Made by a program: the position numbers and the translations under genes. The notes under the pieces were generated by a model. That model made no database searches. It had not been told where the DNA came from and saw only the letters and a program-made list of their open reading frames with translations. Below, piece by piece: positions 30,901 through 39,104 of a stretch of DNA of 64,000 nt (its first letter is position 1; each line of letters begins with the position of its first letter). Source of the stretch: Amycolatopsis jiangsuensis (GTDB taxonomy: Bacteria > Actinomycetota > Actinomycetes > Mycobacteriales > Pseudonocardiaceae); contig NZ_JACHMG010000001.1 in NCBI RefSeq assembly GCF_014204865.1, positions 7,032,501 to 7,096,500 on the forward strand, read 5' to 3'.

Positions 30901-33303
30901 TCGGTGCGGTTGCAGGTCACTGTCGGAGCCGAACAGGACGACGGCAGCCGGTCTTTGGGCATCTACTCCCAGGCCGAGGACAGCGACGAGTGGGTGCAGC
31001 ACGGCAGTGGCCGGTTGTCCGCGCCGCCGGTGGCTGCTCCGGCGCCCGCGCAGTGGCCGCCCACCGGGGCGACCGAGATCGACGTGACCACGCGGTACGA
31101 CGAGCTTGCCGCACAGGGATTCGACTACGGTCCGGTGTTCGCCGGGCTACGACGCGCCTGGCAGGCCGGCGACGTGCTGGCCGCCGAGGTGGCGTTGCCG
31201 GAACACGCCGACGCCGGTGCGTTCGGGCTCCATCCCGCGTTGCTCGACTCGGCCTTGCACACCATCGGACTGGCCGGGCCGACCGAGGACAAGCCGGTGC
31301 TGCCGTTCACCTGGGCCGGGGTTTCCCTGCACGCCGGTGGTGCGTCGAGCCTGCGGGTGCTGCTCTCGTCCGCGGTGGAGAACACTGTTTCGCTCACCGC
31401 CACCGATCCGTCCGGAGCGCCGGTACTCAGCGTCGATGCACTGGCGTTGCGGCCGATCGCGGACGACGCGTTCGCGGCTTCCGGACGGTCCGCAGTGGAC
31501 GATTCGCTGTTCCGGGTGGAGTGGGTCCCGTGGCAGGGCAAGGATGTCACCGGAGTGACGTCCGCCGTGCTGGGTGCCGATGAGTTCGGCCTCGGCGGGG
31601 AGTCGCATGTGGACTTCGACGCGTTGGTCACCGCCATCCATCATGGGGCGGCCGTGCCCGACGTCGTGTACGTGCCTTACGTCGCGCCGGAAACCGCCAC
31701 GCCGCAGGACGCGCGGGAGGCCGCGCACGGGCTGCTCGCGTTGGCGCAAGCCTGGGTCGGCGAGGACGCACTGGCTGCGTCCCGGCTGGTCGTCGTCGCC
31801 TCGGGTGCAATCGCCACCGGTCCGGAAGAAGGCGCCGAAGACCTGACCCATGCCGCGCTCTGGGGTGTGATCCGGACGGCTCAGCTGGAGTATCCGGAAC
31901 GGTTCATGGTGGTGGACCTCGACGGCGGGCCGCTGCCACTGGGCACGGTGCTCGGGGCGATGTACTCGGACGAGCCCGGGGTGGCCGTGCGGGACGGCGC
32001 GGTACTCGTGCACCGGCTCGCGAAGTACACGCCGGAACCCTCCCCGGTCGCGCTGGACCCGGACGGGACGGTGCTCGTCACCGGGGGCACCGGCGTGCTG
32101 GGGCAGCTGATCGCCCGGCATCTGGTGACCGCGCACGGTGTCCGGCAGCTGCTCGTGACGAGTCGTCGCGGCCCGGACGCGCGCGGAGCGGCGGAGTTCG
32201 TGGCGTCGTTGGAAGAGCTGGGTGCGCAGGTCTCGCTGAAGGCGTGCGATCTGGCCGAGCGGGACAACGTCGCCCGCCTGCTGGGCGACATCCCGGCCGA
32301 GCACCCGTTGACCGCGGTGATCCACACCGCCGGTGTCGTCGACGACGGCGTGCTGCTGTCGCTGACGCCGGAACGGATGGACGCGGTGTTGCGGCCGAAG
32401 GTGGACGCTGCCTGGCATCTGCACGAGCTGACCGCGTCGATGGATCTCGCGGCGTTCGTGCTGTACTCCTCGGCCGGGGGCACGCTGGGTGCGGCCGGGC
32501 AGGCGAACTACTCGGCGGCGAACGTGTTCCTCGACGCGCTGGCGCACCACCGTGCCGCCGCCGGAGCGCCGGCCGTTTCGCTGGCATGGGGACTGTGGTC
32601 CGAGGGCGGGATGTCCGGGGAACTCGCGGACACCGACCTGATCCGGATGGCGCGTTCGGGTGTGTTCGGACTGTCCTTCGCCGACGGTCTGGAGCTGTTC
32701 GACGCGACCTTCGGGACGACGCAGCCTTCGCTGGTCCCGGTACGGCTGGACATGTCCGGGCTGCGCGCGGACGCGCATTCGGTGCCGGCGATGCTGCGGG
32801 GGCTGGTGCGGAACGGCAGGCGGCGGGTCGAGGCCAGTGACGACTCCTGGTCCCGGGTCACCGCGCTTCCGGCAGCGGAACGGGCTCGTGCCGTGGTGGA
32901 GCTCGTGCGGGGGACCGCGGCGGTGGTGCTCGGGCACGAGCGCACCGACGCGATCGATCCACGCAAGGGCTTCATCGAGCTGGGCTTCGACTCGCTGACC
33001 GCGATCGAGCTGCGCAACCGGCTGGACGCGGTGACCGGAATGCGCTTGCCGGCCACGGTGATCTTCGACTATCCGTCGGTGCAGGTGCTGGCCGACCACC
33101 TCGTGGCGGAGGGACCTTCGCCCGTCGAGGCGCAGCTGGCCGCGCTGGAGGACGTCCTGCGGGGCCTCGATCCCGCCGAGGCCGCACCGGTGGCGGAACG
33201 GCTGAAGGCGCTGGTCGCCGGACTACAGCGGGACGAGGACGTGGCCGGCGCCAGCGCGGACGAACTGTTCGCGTTGCTGGACAAGGAGCTGGAGGCTCGC
33301 TGA
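27940..33303 (+). CDS. PKS B: extension module 4 (KS-AT-DH-KR-ACP)
   Basis: Single-module PKS of 1787 residues. The N-terminal docking coiled coil ([22 protein letters not shown]) is followed by KS (Cys207 in DTACSSSL), AT (Ser647 in [14 protein letters not shown] at 740, malonyl), DH (His943 in [10 protein letters not shown], Asp1103 in DSALH), KR (Tyr1524; VVDD loop, suggesting B-type reduction) and ACP (Ser1685). All catalytic residues seen are intact, so it should make one trans-type double bond. The C-terminal tail ends [14 protein letters not shown], a docking type that matches the YLKRAT-type N-termini of PKS D and E, not that of PKS C. Its GTG start overlaps the PKS A stop, so A and B are translated together and probably consecutive. 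Confidence 0.95.
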   Translation: MTETPSTGPSTEPSTAPSTEQIVAALRQSMTDNERLKADNRRLAARQHEPIAVIGMGCRYPGGVSTPGQLWELVAGGGDAIGEFPGDRGWDVGAVFDPTGARPGTSYSNEGGFLYDAAEFEPEFFGISPREAITLDPQQRLLLETSWEAVERAGIVPSTLRGSDTGVFAGVMYHDYGAGSSDGSLISGRVSYTLGLEGPSVSVDTACSSSLVAMHLAAQALRRGECSLALAGGVTVMVTPDMFVYFSEQHGLSSDGRCKAFGSGADGVGCSEGAGMLVLEKLSDARRNGHQVLAVLRGSAVNSDGASSGITVPNGPAQQRVIRAALADAELQLSDVDAVEAHGTGTKLGDPIEAQALIATYGKVTTPERPLYVGSFKSNVGHTQAAAGVGGVIKMVEALRRGVLPRTLHADEPSPHVDWADGTVSLLREEQPWPDAGRPRRAGISSFGISGTNAHVILEQGDPVPAASPEAGPVTWLLSASSPEAVRAQAARLAKFVPSSPASAADLGLSLATTRTLGEHRTGVVAADRESAVRTLTEYAAGRNPAGTVEGVAEPGKTAFLFTGQGAQRAGMGLELAVAFPAFGAALDEVAAELDQHLDVPLRTLLADPELLDQTGYTQPALFAVEVAVFRLLESWGVRPSRLLGHSVGEIAAAHVARVLSLADACTLVAARARLMQALPAGGAMVAVQAREDEVRPLLTDGISIAAINGPDSVVLSGAEDEVLAVAEKFTRTSRLRVSHAFHSPLMKPMLEEFATVARKLTYSAPSMPIVSAVDSAADLSTPDYWVRQVRAAVRFSDGVRTLLDDGVRTFVEVGPSAVLTAMGQSCLSGDDRATFVPVLRKDRPEGESAATAVATLFTLGAAVDYPAFYDGAHVAELPTHAFQRKRYWLDNPTGARARGVAEVGQREAEHPLLGAVVVAADASGAVLTGRLSLTAQPWLADHVVQGSALFPGTAFVELAVRAGDEVGCGRVDELTLAAPLILPEKGSVRLQVTVGAEQDDGSRSLGIYSQAEDSDEWVQHGSGRLSAPPVAAPAPAQWPPTGATEIDVTTRYDELAAQGFDYGPVFAGLRRAWQAGDVLAAEVALPEHADAGAFGLHPALLDSALHTIGLAGPTEDKPVLPFTWAGVSLHAGGASSLRVLLSSAVENTVSLTATDPSGAPVLSVDALALRPIADDAFAASGRSAVDDSLFRVEWVPWQGKDVTGVTSAVLGADEFGLGGESHVDFDALVTAIHHGAAVPDVVYVPYVAPETATPQDAREAAHGLLALAQAWVGEDALAASRLVVVASGAIATGPEEGAEDLTHAALWGVIRTAQLEYPERFMVVDLDGGPLPLGTVLGAMYSDEPGVAVRDGAVLVHRLAKYTPEPSPVALDPDGTVLVTGGTGVLGQLIARHLVTAHGVRQLLVTSRRGPDARGAAEFVASLEELGAQVSLKACDLAERDNVARLLGDIPAEHPLTAVIHTAGVVDDGVLLSLTPERMDAVLRPKVDAAWHLHELTASMDLAAFVLYSSAGGTLGAAGQANYSAANVFLDALAHHRAAAGAPAVSLAWGLWSEGGMSGELADTDLIRMARSGVFGLSFADGLELFDATFGTTQPSLVPVRLDMSGLRADAHSVPAMLRGLVRNGRRRVEASDDSWSRVTALPAAERARAVVELVRGTAAVVLGHERTDAIDPRKGFIELGFDSLTAIELRNRLDAVTGMRLPATVIFDYPSVQVLADHLVAEGPSPVEAQLAALEDVLRGLDPAEAAPVAERLKALVAGLQRDEDVAGASADELFALLDKELEAR
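27952..27999 (+). repeat. 24-base tandem repeat in the PKS B N-terminal tail
   Basis: Two adjacent 24-base units (27952-27975 and 27976-27999) differ at one base and encode the PST-E-PST-rich tail before the docking helix. It is probably a recent slippage duplication that only lengthens a flexible tail. Confidence 0.8.
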
Positions 33304-33346
33304 GTCCGGCGCCGCAGCCGTCCGACACCGCACTGGAGTCGGTTCC

Positions 33347-34009
33347 GTGCTGAAGCAGGCGGGAGTGGCGGCAGCCGCGGTGCTGGTCTGGGGCGAATGG
33401 TGGAACTGGCGCCGGTCTCGTTTCCCGGCGGCGGCCGGCGAGGGCGCTGCCGAAGCGGTCGTCGTGCTGGGGTATCGGAATCCCCAGCCGGCGGCCAACT
33501 TCGTCAACCGCTGGCGGGTCCGCGCCGGGCTTCGCTCGATCCGCGTTCCGGACCGGACTCGCGTGATCTTCAGCGGGGGCGCCACCGGCGACGGCCCGGC
33601 CGAAGCCCGGTTGATGGCCGGCTACGCGAAATCTGTGCTCGGCCACGACGGCCCCGTGCTCATCGAGGACGAGAGCCGGACGACGTGGGAGAACATCACC
33701 AACGTCATCCCGCTGCTCGAGCACGTCGACCGGATCAGGATCGTTTCCCAGCCGGCGCACGCGTTCAAGGCTCGTGTCCATCTCCGGCGGCAGCGCCCCG
33801 ATCTCGCCGCGAAGCTGGCGCCCGCGGACGACTACCGCTTCGGGGAATGGCTGCTGCTCAAACCACTGCTGGCGCTGCACGGGATCCGCTCGCTGCGCGG
33901 TCTCGAACCCGGTGAGCGGAAGCTGCCACCCTGGCCTGGCCGGCGTGCTCAGTCCTCCTGGGCCATGCCCAGCGAGCACAGGGAGCCTGCCAGCGCGATC
34001 AGGTCGTAG
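33347..34009 (+). CDS. DUF218/YdcF-like (SanA family) protein
   Basis: A 220-residue protein with the DUF218 pattern: AVVVLGYRN, VIFSGGATGDGPAEARLMAGYA, then EDESRTTWENI and IVSQPAHAFKARV. Family members (YdcF, SanA) have a Rossmann-like fold and are linked to the cell envelope, but no reaction is established. A short hydrophobic stretch (AGVAAAAVLVW) after the start could be a weak membrane anchor. Start GTG 33347 with GGAG 9 bases upstream; it follows PKS B after 43 bases and may be co-transcribed. Its last 61 bases overlap the convergent PqqD-like gene, so the C-terminal 20 residues are probably not conserved. A role in the pathway is unknown. Confidence 0.75.
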   Translation: MLKQAGVAAAAVLVWGEWWNWRRSRFPAAAGEGAAEAVVVLGYRNPQPAANFVNRWRVRAGLRSIRVPDRTRVIFSGGATGDGPAEARLMAGYAKSVLGHDGPVLIEDESRTTWENITNVIPLLEHVDRIRIVSQPAHAFKARVHLRRQRPDLAAKLAPADDYRFGEWLLLKPLLALHGIRSLRGLEPGERKLPPWPGRRAQSSWAMPSEHREPASAIRS

Positions 34010-34218
34010 CGGGTGTCCTCGGGGTCGGTCTCCCACAGGGCGGAGAGGACTTCCGCGGCCCGGTCGATGTCGCCGTTGTGCTGTTTGAGCGCGATCCACA
34101 TGGCCGCGGCCACCGGCTCGCACTCGATGTGCCGGGAGGTGTCGCGGCAGGTCAGCTCCAGGTGGCCGTTGGCCAGCATCCGCTGGGTGACGCCGGGAGC
34201 GGTGGTGATCGCCATCAT
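33949..34218 (-). CDS. PqqD-like small protein (RiPP-recognition fold)
   Basis: An 89-residue protein of the PqqD family: the N-terminal half predicts beta strands (LELTCRDTSRHIECEPVAAAMW), the C-terminal half helices (DIDRAAEVLSALWE, YDLIALAGSLCSLGM), the winged-helix layout of PqqD peptide chaperones. Such domains normally present a precursor peptide to a radical SAM or other modifying enzyme; neither partner nor an obvious precursor is in the window. ATG 34218 has CGGAGG 6 bases upstream. The frame is open to 34314, but that extension lacks a good ribosome-binding site. It lies downstream of the type II thioesterase, with a box-like CTAGGGGT in the gap. A role in the macrolactam pathway is unknown. 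Confidence 0.7.
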   Translation of the reverse strand: MMAITTAPGVTQRMLANGHLELTCRDTSRHIECEPVAAAMWIALKQHNGDIDRAAEVLSALWETDPEDTRYDLIALAGSLCSLGMAQED

Positions 34219-34325
34219 GACTGACCTCCGGGGGAGTGGTTCCTCGTCCTTGGTGTCACCAGTTTCGCCGACCGTGGCCGGGTGGACCATGGGGTCGGCA
34301 CCTGAACCCGGCATGGGGTTTCCCC

Positions 34326-34333
34326 ACCCCTAG
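34326..34333 (-). promoter_or_regulatory. LAL-type box upstream of the PqqD-like gene
   Basis: On the minus strand CTAGGGGT (34333-34326) overlaps the thioesterase stop codon and lies about 108 bases before the PqqD-like start at 34218. No TANNNT -10 is found at the spacing seen elsewhere, so this one is less sure. The remaining bases 34219-34325 hold no other recognisable site. Confidence 0.35.
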
Positions 34334-35115
34334 ACCGACGGGTTCTCCGGGAGCCACGACGTCAGCCGCGCGGCCACCACTTCGAGCACCGCGGGCAGCT
34401 GGTGGTGCAGGTAGAAGTGCCCGCCGGGGAACACCTCGACCGCGCACTCACCGGTGGTGTGCCGGCGCCAGGCGTCCGCCTCGGCGAGCGTGGTGACGGG
34501 ATCCGCGTCGCCGGTCAGCACCTGCAGCGGGCACGCCGGTTCCACGCCAGTGCGGTGCCGGTAGGTCTCCACGGCGGTGTAGTCGCCGCGGATCGCGGGC
34601 AGCACCATGCGCAGCAGCTCCTCGTTGCCGAAGACGCCGGCGTCGGTGCCGCTGAGTTCCTTCAACGCGGCGATCAGGCCCTCGTCGTCGCGCTGGTGGA
34701 CGTACTCGATGCGGTGCGCGGACGGCGCACGGCAGGCGGAGGCGAACAGCCCGGCCGGCGGACGGCCCTGCGCCTGCATCCGGCGCGCCACCTCGTAGCC
34801 GACCGTGGCGCCCATGCTGTGACCGAACAGCACCAGCGGCAGATCCGACCACTGCCGCAGGTCCTCGGCGATCGCGTCGGCCATGGCGCCGACGTCGTCG
34901 AGACACCGCTCACCACGGCGATCCTGCCTGCCGGGGTACTGGATCGCGACCACCTCGGCTTCGAGACCGGCTTCGGTGGCCGCGCGGGAGAACGGGAAGT
35001 ACGCGGTCGCCGACCCGCCGGCGTGCGGCAGGCAGACCAGCCGCGCCCGGGCGCGGGCGGACGGGTGGAAGCGCCGGATCCACCGGCTCACGGCGGTTTC
35101 GTTCAGGACAGTCAC
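34330..35115 (-). CDS. Type II thioesterase
   Basis: A 261-residue external thioesterase of the PKS/NRPS editing class (RifR/TycF type), which clears stalled or wrongly primed acyl groups from carrier proteins. Motifs: SRWIRRFHP start region, LPHAGGSA, nucleophile elbow LFGHSMGA, acid in LTGDADP and His in PGGHFYLH. The start is uncertain: the frame is open to 35172, but a GTAGGGGT box at 35161-35154 would then be inside the gene. GTG 35115 is chosen; GTG 35091 is also possible. No start has a strong ribosome-binding site. It is divergent from the LAL activator gene. In this cluster it may also rescue mis-acylated VinL or loading ACP. Confidence 0.88.
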   Translation of the reverse strand: MTVLNETAVSRWIRRFHPSARARARLVCLPHAGGSATAYFPFSRAATEAGLEAEVVAIQYPGRQDRRGERCLDDVGAMADAIAEDLRQWSDLPLVLFGHSMGATVGYEVARRMQAQGRPPAGLFASACRAPSAHRIEYVHQRDDEGLIAALKELSGTDAGVFGNEELLRMVLPAIRGDYTAVETYRHRTGVEPACPLQVLTGDADPVTTLAEADAWRRHTTGECAVEVFPGGHFYLHHQLPAVLEVVAARLTSWLPENPSV

Positions 35116-35153
35116 AGTCCCAGGAGTGTTCGGACCGCACGCGGCCGCGGCAA

Positions 35154-35161
35154 CCCCTACC
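35154..35161 (-). promoter_or_regulatory. LAL-type box upstream of the type II thioesterase
   Basis: GTAGGGGT on the minus strand, 39-46 bases before GTG 35115. It shares the 176-base divergent region with the activator gene, whose own box points the other way. Confidence 0.45.
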
Positions 35162-35204
35162 GCCGTGCACACGCCGCGTAGCCGATCTCACCTGTTCGAG
35201 TGAC

Positions 35205-35234
35205 TTTAGGTTGCGGTTGGCTGTGCTTAGGGGT
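35205..35234 (+). promoter_or_regulatory. LAL-type box pair upstream of the activator gene
   Basis: TTTAGG at 35205-35210 and TTAGGGGT at 35227-35234 (continuing CGCC, as after the box at 482) are 21 bases apart in TTAG phase, two helical turns. They lie 57 bases before the activator ATG at 35291, which suggests autoregulation. No convincing TANNNT -10 follows at 30-31 bases. Confidence 0.5.
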
Positions 35235-35290
35235 CGCCTGCGACGGTTCTACCTGCAGAGAACCAGGACTGTCGGGTCGAGGAGCTTGCG

Positions 35291-37960
35291 ATGGGCGAGA
35301 ACTGGGGGCAGAACCGCCGCACCGAGCCACCCGAGGCCGTAGCACTGATCGAAGGGTTGCTGATCGAGTGCGACGCGGGCACGGGGGACACGGTGCTGAT
35401 CGGCGGGGGGCCGGCCAGCGGGAAGACACAGGTGTTGAACCAGGTGGTGGCGCGGGCGCGGGAACTGGGCGTGCTCACCCTGACCGCGGCCGGGGCGGCG
35501 GACGAACGGGAGATCGACGGCGGGGTGCTGGACCAGCTGCTGGCGAGCCCGGCGCTGCCGACGGCGACGACCACCGGGGACACCGCCGGTGAGGAGGACC
35601 GGATCGCCGCGCTGTGCGGTGCGCTGCACCGGCTCGCGCGGGAACGGCCGGTGCTGGTGGCGGTGGACGACCTCCAGCACGTGGACGAGACTTCGGCGCG
35701 GCTGCTGCTGCGCCTGCAGCGGCGGGCGCGTTCGGCGGCGTTGCTGCTGATCGGCACTCATCCGGACAGCTGGTACACCGGCGACGGCCTGCGGTTCGCC
35801 GCACAGCCGCACTGGCACGTCCAGCTGAGGCCGTTCACCGTGGAGGCGATCGCGGAGCTGGTCGCCGACCACGACGACGACGGGCTGCCCGAGGAGATCC
35901 ACCGGCTCAGCGCGGGAAACCCGTTGCTGGTCAGTGCGCTCATCGACGCGCACCGCGGCAGGGTGGACCACGGTCCGGTGTATTCCGAGGCAGTGCAACG
36001 ACTCCTGCACCGCTACGGTTCGCCGCTGCGGGAGGTCGCCACGGCGATCGCGGTACTGGACAGCGAGGTGACCACCGAAGCCGTCGCCACTGTCGCCGGC
36101 GTGGACCCGCTCGAAGCCGAGGCCTCCACCGGTCTGCTCACCGAAACCGGGCTGGTCGACGGCGTGCGGTTCCGGCAGCAGCCGGCCGCGGCCGCGGTGG
36201 TCGGCGGGCTCCGGGGGCCGGAGAAGGTGCGGCTGCACGCTCGCGCTGCCGAAGTGAAGCACGCCAGGGGCCTGCCGGCACCGGAGGTCGCGCGGCACCT
36301 CGTCGCCTGCGGTGCGGCCGAGGCGGAGTGGGCGCTGCCGGTGCTCGTGGCCGCGGCGGAAGAGGTGATGCTGGGCGACGACGTCGACTTCGCCACCCGG
36401 TGCCTTCGGCTCGCCGCGTCGGTTTCGACCGCCGAATGGGAGCAGCAGAGCATCGCGCAGCTGCTGGCCAAGATCACCTGGCGGGTCAACCCGGCGGCCG
36501 CCGCGCCACATTTGGCCACACTGCGGGCGTCGAGCAGCTGCCTGGACCAGTCGGACCGGCTCGCGCTCGTGCGGCAGGCCTTGTGGTTCGGGGAACGGGA
36601 GACGTTCGAAACCGCGGTGGCCGGGCTCGGCGACGACCTGGAACCACTGCATCCGCGCATCGCCGCGGAGCTGACCCTGGCCGCGTACTGGCACTACGGC
36701 ACTTCGGCGCCGGTGTCGGCGGAGCCCGACGATCCCTGGCTGCGCACAGCGGAATCGCTGGCCTCGGTGTGGCGTACCGGCGGCACCGAGGAAACCTCGG
36801 CGAGTGCCGAGCGCATCCTGCAGAACTGCCGGTTGTCCGACACCTCACTGGAAGCGCTGGCCACCGCGATCCTCGCGCTCGGCTACGACGGCCGGACCGA
36901 CCGTGCCGAGGGCTGGTGCGCCTCGCTCGCCGAGGAGGCGGAGTACCGCGGTGCGGTGACCTGGAAGGCGATGCTCGACGCGATCGGCGCGGGCCTGCTG
37001 CTGCGCCGGGGCGAGCCGGCGGCGGCCGCGGACCTGGCGAACCGCACGCTGGCCTTGCTCGACGCGCCGAACTGGGGCGTGGCGATCTGCTATCCGCTCG
37101 GCACGCTGCTGGCCGCGCACACCGCCGCCGGTGCGTTCAAGGCGGCGGCCGGGGTGCTGCGGCATCCCCTGCCGGACGTGGCGTTGCGGACGCTCGGCGG
37201 GCTGCGGTACCTCCGTGCTCGCGGGCAGTTCCACCTGGCCACCAACCGTGGTCTCGCCGCCGTCAGTGATTTCCAGCAGTGCCAGCGTTTTCTTCGCGAG
37301 GAGGAGCTCGACCTGCCGGCCGTGGCGCCGTGGCGGACCGATCTCGCCGAGGCGAACCTGCGGCTGCGGAATCCGACGCTGGCGGTGGAGCTGGCCAAAC
37401 AGCAGCTGGGCGACAGTGCGCCGACGGACGCCTACACGCGGGCTTCGGCACTGCGCGTGCTCGCGTTCGCGGGGGCCCCTTCGGCGCGGCACGGCCTGCT
37501 GACCCGGGCCGTGGAAGGGTTCAAGGACTCCGGTGACCGGCTCGAGCTGGCGCGCACCGTGCGGGCGATCAACCAGCTGAGCCAGCGAGCGGAACGCTCG
37601 GCGGGCCTGGTCAAGCCGGTACGGGTACCGCGGCAGCCGGCGGCCCGGTCGGTCGCGCCGCGGCCGGTGGCGGGCGGACCGGCTCCGCAGCCGGAACTGC
37701 CGGCGCCACTGCAACCACGGCCGGAATCGGACCCGGCCGGGCCGGTCGACACGACCTTGTCATCCACCACGCTGTCCGACGCCGAACTGCGGGTCGCGGA
37801 ACTGGCCGCGCACGGGCGGACCAACCGGCAGATCGCCGAGACGCTCTACATCACGGTGTCCACTGTGGAGCAGCACCTGACCAGGGTGTACCGGAAACTG
37901 GGCGTCACCGGGCGCAGCGCGCTCGCCGGTGAACTGGCCGGTGCGGGCACCGCGCGGTGA
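35291..37960 (+). CDS. LuxR-family (LAL) pathway activator
   Basis: An 889-residue large ATP-binding LuxR regulator. The N-terminal ATPase has a Walker A-like loop GGPASGKT (about residues 38-45) and Walker B LVAVDDLQHVD. A long helical, TPR-like middle follows. The C-terminal GerE-type helix-turn-helix runs LSDAELRVAELAAHGRTNRQ to TVEQHLTRVYRKLGV. LALs of this size activate many actinomycete PKS clusters. It is likely the protein that binds the TTAGGGGT boxes found before most operons here, including its own; this is inference. ATG 35291 has GGAG 6 bases upstream. Its stop overlaps a tiny gene encoding another LuxR-type HTH by GTGA. Confidence 0.92.
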   Translation: MGENWGQNRRTEPPEAVALIEGLLIECDAGTGDTVLIGGGPASGKTQVLNQVVARARELGVLTLTAAGAADEREIDGGVLDQLLASPALPTATTTGDTAGEEDRIAALCGALHRLARERPVLVAVDDLQHVDETSARLLLRLQRRARSAALLLIGTHPDSWYTGDGLRFAAQPHWHVQLRPFTVEAIAELVADHDDDGLPEEIHRLSAGNPLLVSALIDAHRGRVDHGPVYSEAVQRLLHRYGSPLREVATAIAVLDSEVTTEAVATVAGVDPLEAEASTGLLTETGLVDGVRFRQQPAAAAVVGGLRGPEKVRLHARAAEVKHARGLPAPEVARHLVACGAAEAEWALPVLVAAAEEVMLGDDVDFATRCLRLAASVSTAEWEQQSIAQLLAKITWRVNPAAAAPHLATLRASSSCLDQSDRLALVRQALWFGERETFETAVAGLGDDLEPLHPRIAAELTLAAYWHYGTSAPVSAEPDDPWLRTAESLASVWRTGGTEETSASAERILQNCRLSDTSLEALATAILALGYDGRTDRAEGWCASLAEEAEYRGAVTWKAMLDAIGAGLLLRRGEPAAAADLANRTLALLDAPNWGVAICYPLGTLLAAHTAAGAFKAAAGVLRHPLPDVALRTLGGLRYLRARGQFHLATNRGLAAVSDFQQCQRFLREEELDLPAVAPWRTDLAEANLRLRNPTLAVELAKQQLGDSAPTDAYTRASALRVLAFAGAPSARHGLLTRAVEGFKDSGDRLELARTVRAINQLSQRAERSAGLVKPVRVPRQPAARSVAPRPVAGGPAPQPELPAPLQPRPESDPAGPVDTTLSSTTLSDAELRVAELAAHGRTNRQIAETLYITVSTVEQHLTRVYRKLGVTGRSALAGELAGAGTAR

Positions 37961-38154
37961 AGACCGGAGAGGAAACCGCTCCGGCGGTACTGACCGTTTT
38001 CGAGTTGCGGGTGGCGGAACTCGCCGCGACCGGCACTCCCGCCACGGCGATCGCGGAGACACTGGGGGTATCCGCGAACGCCGTGGCGGAGCAGCTGCGG
38101 ACGATCTACCGCAAACTCGGCCCGCCCCGTTCCGTCAGCCGCGGCGGTCGGTGA
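37957..38154 (+). CDS. Mini LuxR-type HTH protein coupled to the activator
   Basis: A 65-residue protein that is little more than a GerE/LuxR DNA-binding domain: FELRVAELAATGTPATAIAE followed by VSANAVAEQLRTIYRKLG. It matches the HTH at the end of the upstream activator position by position (ELRVAELAA.G, IAETL, V..L..IYRKLG). GTG 37957 overlaps the activator stop by 4 bases, so the two are made together. It has no sensor or ATPase part. It could arise from a partial duplication of the activator 3' end and might modulate the activator by competing for sites or forming mixed dimers. Its last 20 bases overlap the convergent sugar gene. It could also be a decaying remnant. Confidence 0.65.
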   Translation: MKTGEETAPAVLTVFELRVAELAATGTPATAIAETLGVSANAVAEQLRTIYRKLGPPRSVSRGGR

Positions 38155-39094
38155 CCACCGCGCTGATGATGTCGTCCAGGGTGCGGGTGGGTACGAAACC
38201 GATCTGGTTGTAGGCACGGGTGCAGTCCGGGATGCGGCGCTGCATGTCCTCGTAGCCTTCGCCGTAGGCTTCCTCGTAGGGAACCTTCGCGATGGTGCTG
38301 GCCGAGCCGGTCGCCGCGATCACCCGCTCGGCCAGCTGGGAAATGGTGGTCTGCTCGGTGCTGCCGAGGTTGAACACCTTGCCGTGCGCCGATTCGTCGG
38401 CGAGCAGGTCCACCAGTGCGGGCACCACGTCGTGCACGTGGCAGAAGCAGCGCGTCTGCTGACCGTCGCCGAACACGGTGATCGGCTCGCCGGCCAGCGC
38501 CTGCGTGACGAACCGCGGGATGACCATCCCGTAGCGTCCGGTCTGCCGCGGGCCGACCGTGTTGAACGGTCGCACGATCACCGTGCGCAGGCCGTGTTCC
38601 TTCGCGTACAGGTAGGCGAAGGTCTCGTCGAGCGCCTTGGCCTCGGCGTAGGACCAGCGGTTCTTCAGCGGTGAACCGATGATCCGGTCGCTGTCCTCGG
38701 TGAGGCCGTCGACGGTGTTCTTGCCGTAGACCTCGCTGGTGGAGGCGACCAGGATCGCCGCGTCGTGCCGCAGCGCCGCGTCGAGCAGGATTTCCGTGCC
38801 GTGCAGATTGGTGCGCAGGCTGTCCAGAGTCCTGTCGAGGATCGTGAAGACGCCCACCGCGGCGGCGAGGTGGAACACCGCGTCGACGCCGGGCATGCAT
38901 GCCTCGACCGTCGACGGGTCGGTGATCGAGCCACGGACGAACCGGAACCCGGGATGCCCGGCGACACCGGTGAGGTTGTCCAGGGTGCCGGTGCTCAGGT
39001 TGTCGAGCGCGACGACCTCGTCGCCGCGCGCCAGCAGGTGCTCGGTGAGGTGGGAGCCGATGAACCCGGCCCCGCCGGTGATCAGGTAACGCAC
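38135..39094 (-). CDS. NDP-sugar decarboxylase/epimerase (extended SDR; CalS9/UXS-like)
   Basis: A 319-residue extended short-chain dehydrogenase. The NAD-binding loop is GGAGFIG (7-13), catalytic Tyr149 and Lys153 are in SYAEAK, and TSEVYG at 119-124 carries the Ser-Glu pair (120-121) typical of UDP-glucuronate decarboxylases and ArnA rather than the Asp-Glu of 4,6-dehydratases. RPFNTVGPRQTGRYGMVIPR is the nucleotide-sugar segment. With the dehydrogenase directly upstream (10-base gap) it should decarboxylate a UDP-hexuronate to a UDP-pentose. GTG 39094 has AAGGAGA 5 bases upstream. Last of a three-gene minus-strand operon (41143-38135). A 4-epimerase function is possible but fits the neighbour less well. 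Confidence 0.8.
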   Translation of the reverse strand: MRYLITGGAGFIGSHLTEHLLARGDEVVALDNLSTGTLDNLTGVAGHPGFRFVRGSITDPSTVEACMPGVDAVFHLAAAVGVFTILDRTLDSLRTNLHGTEILLDAALRHDAAILVASTSEVYGKNTVDGLTEDSDRIIGSPLKNRWSYAEAKALDETFAYLYAKEHGLRTVIVRPFNTVGPRQTGRYGMVIPRFVTQALAGEPITVFGDGQQTRCFCHVHDVVPALVDLLADESAHGKVFNLGSTEQTTISQLAERVIAATGSASTIAKVPYEEAYGEGYEDMQRRIPDCTRAYNQIGFVPTRTLDDIISAVVTDRRG

Positions 39095-39104
39095 GGTCTC
39101 TCCT

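Noticed and set aside
34219..34314. N-terminal extension of the PqqD-like gene as a fused leader or precursor peptide
   Set aside because: The strong ribosome-binding site lies directly before ATG 34218, and the extension has no RiPP core-like features.
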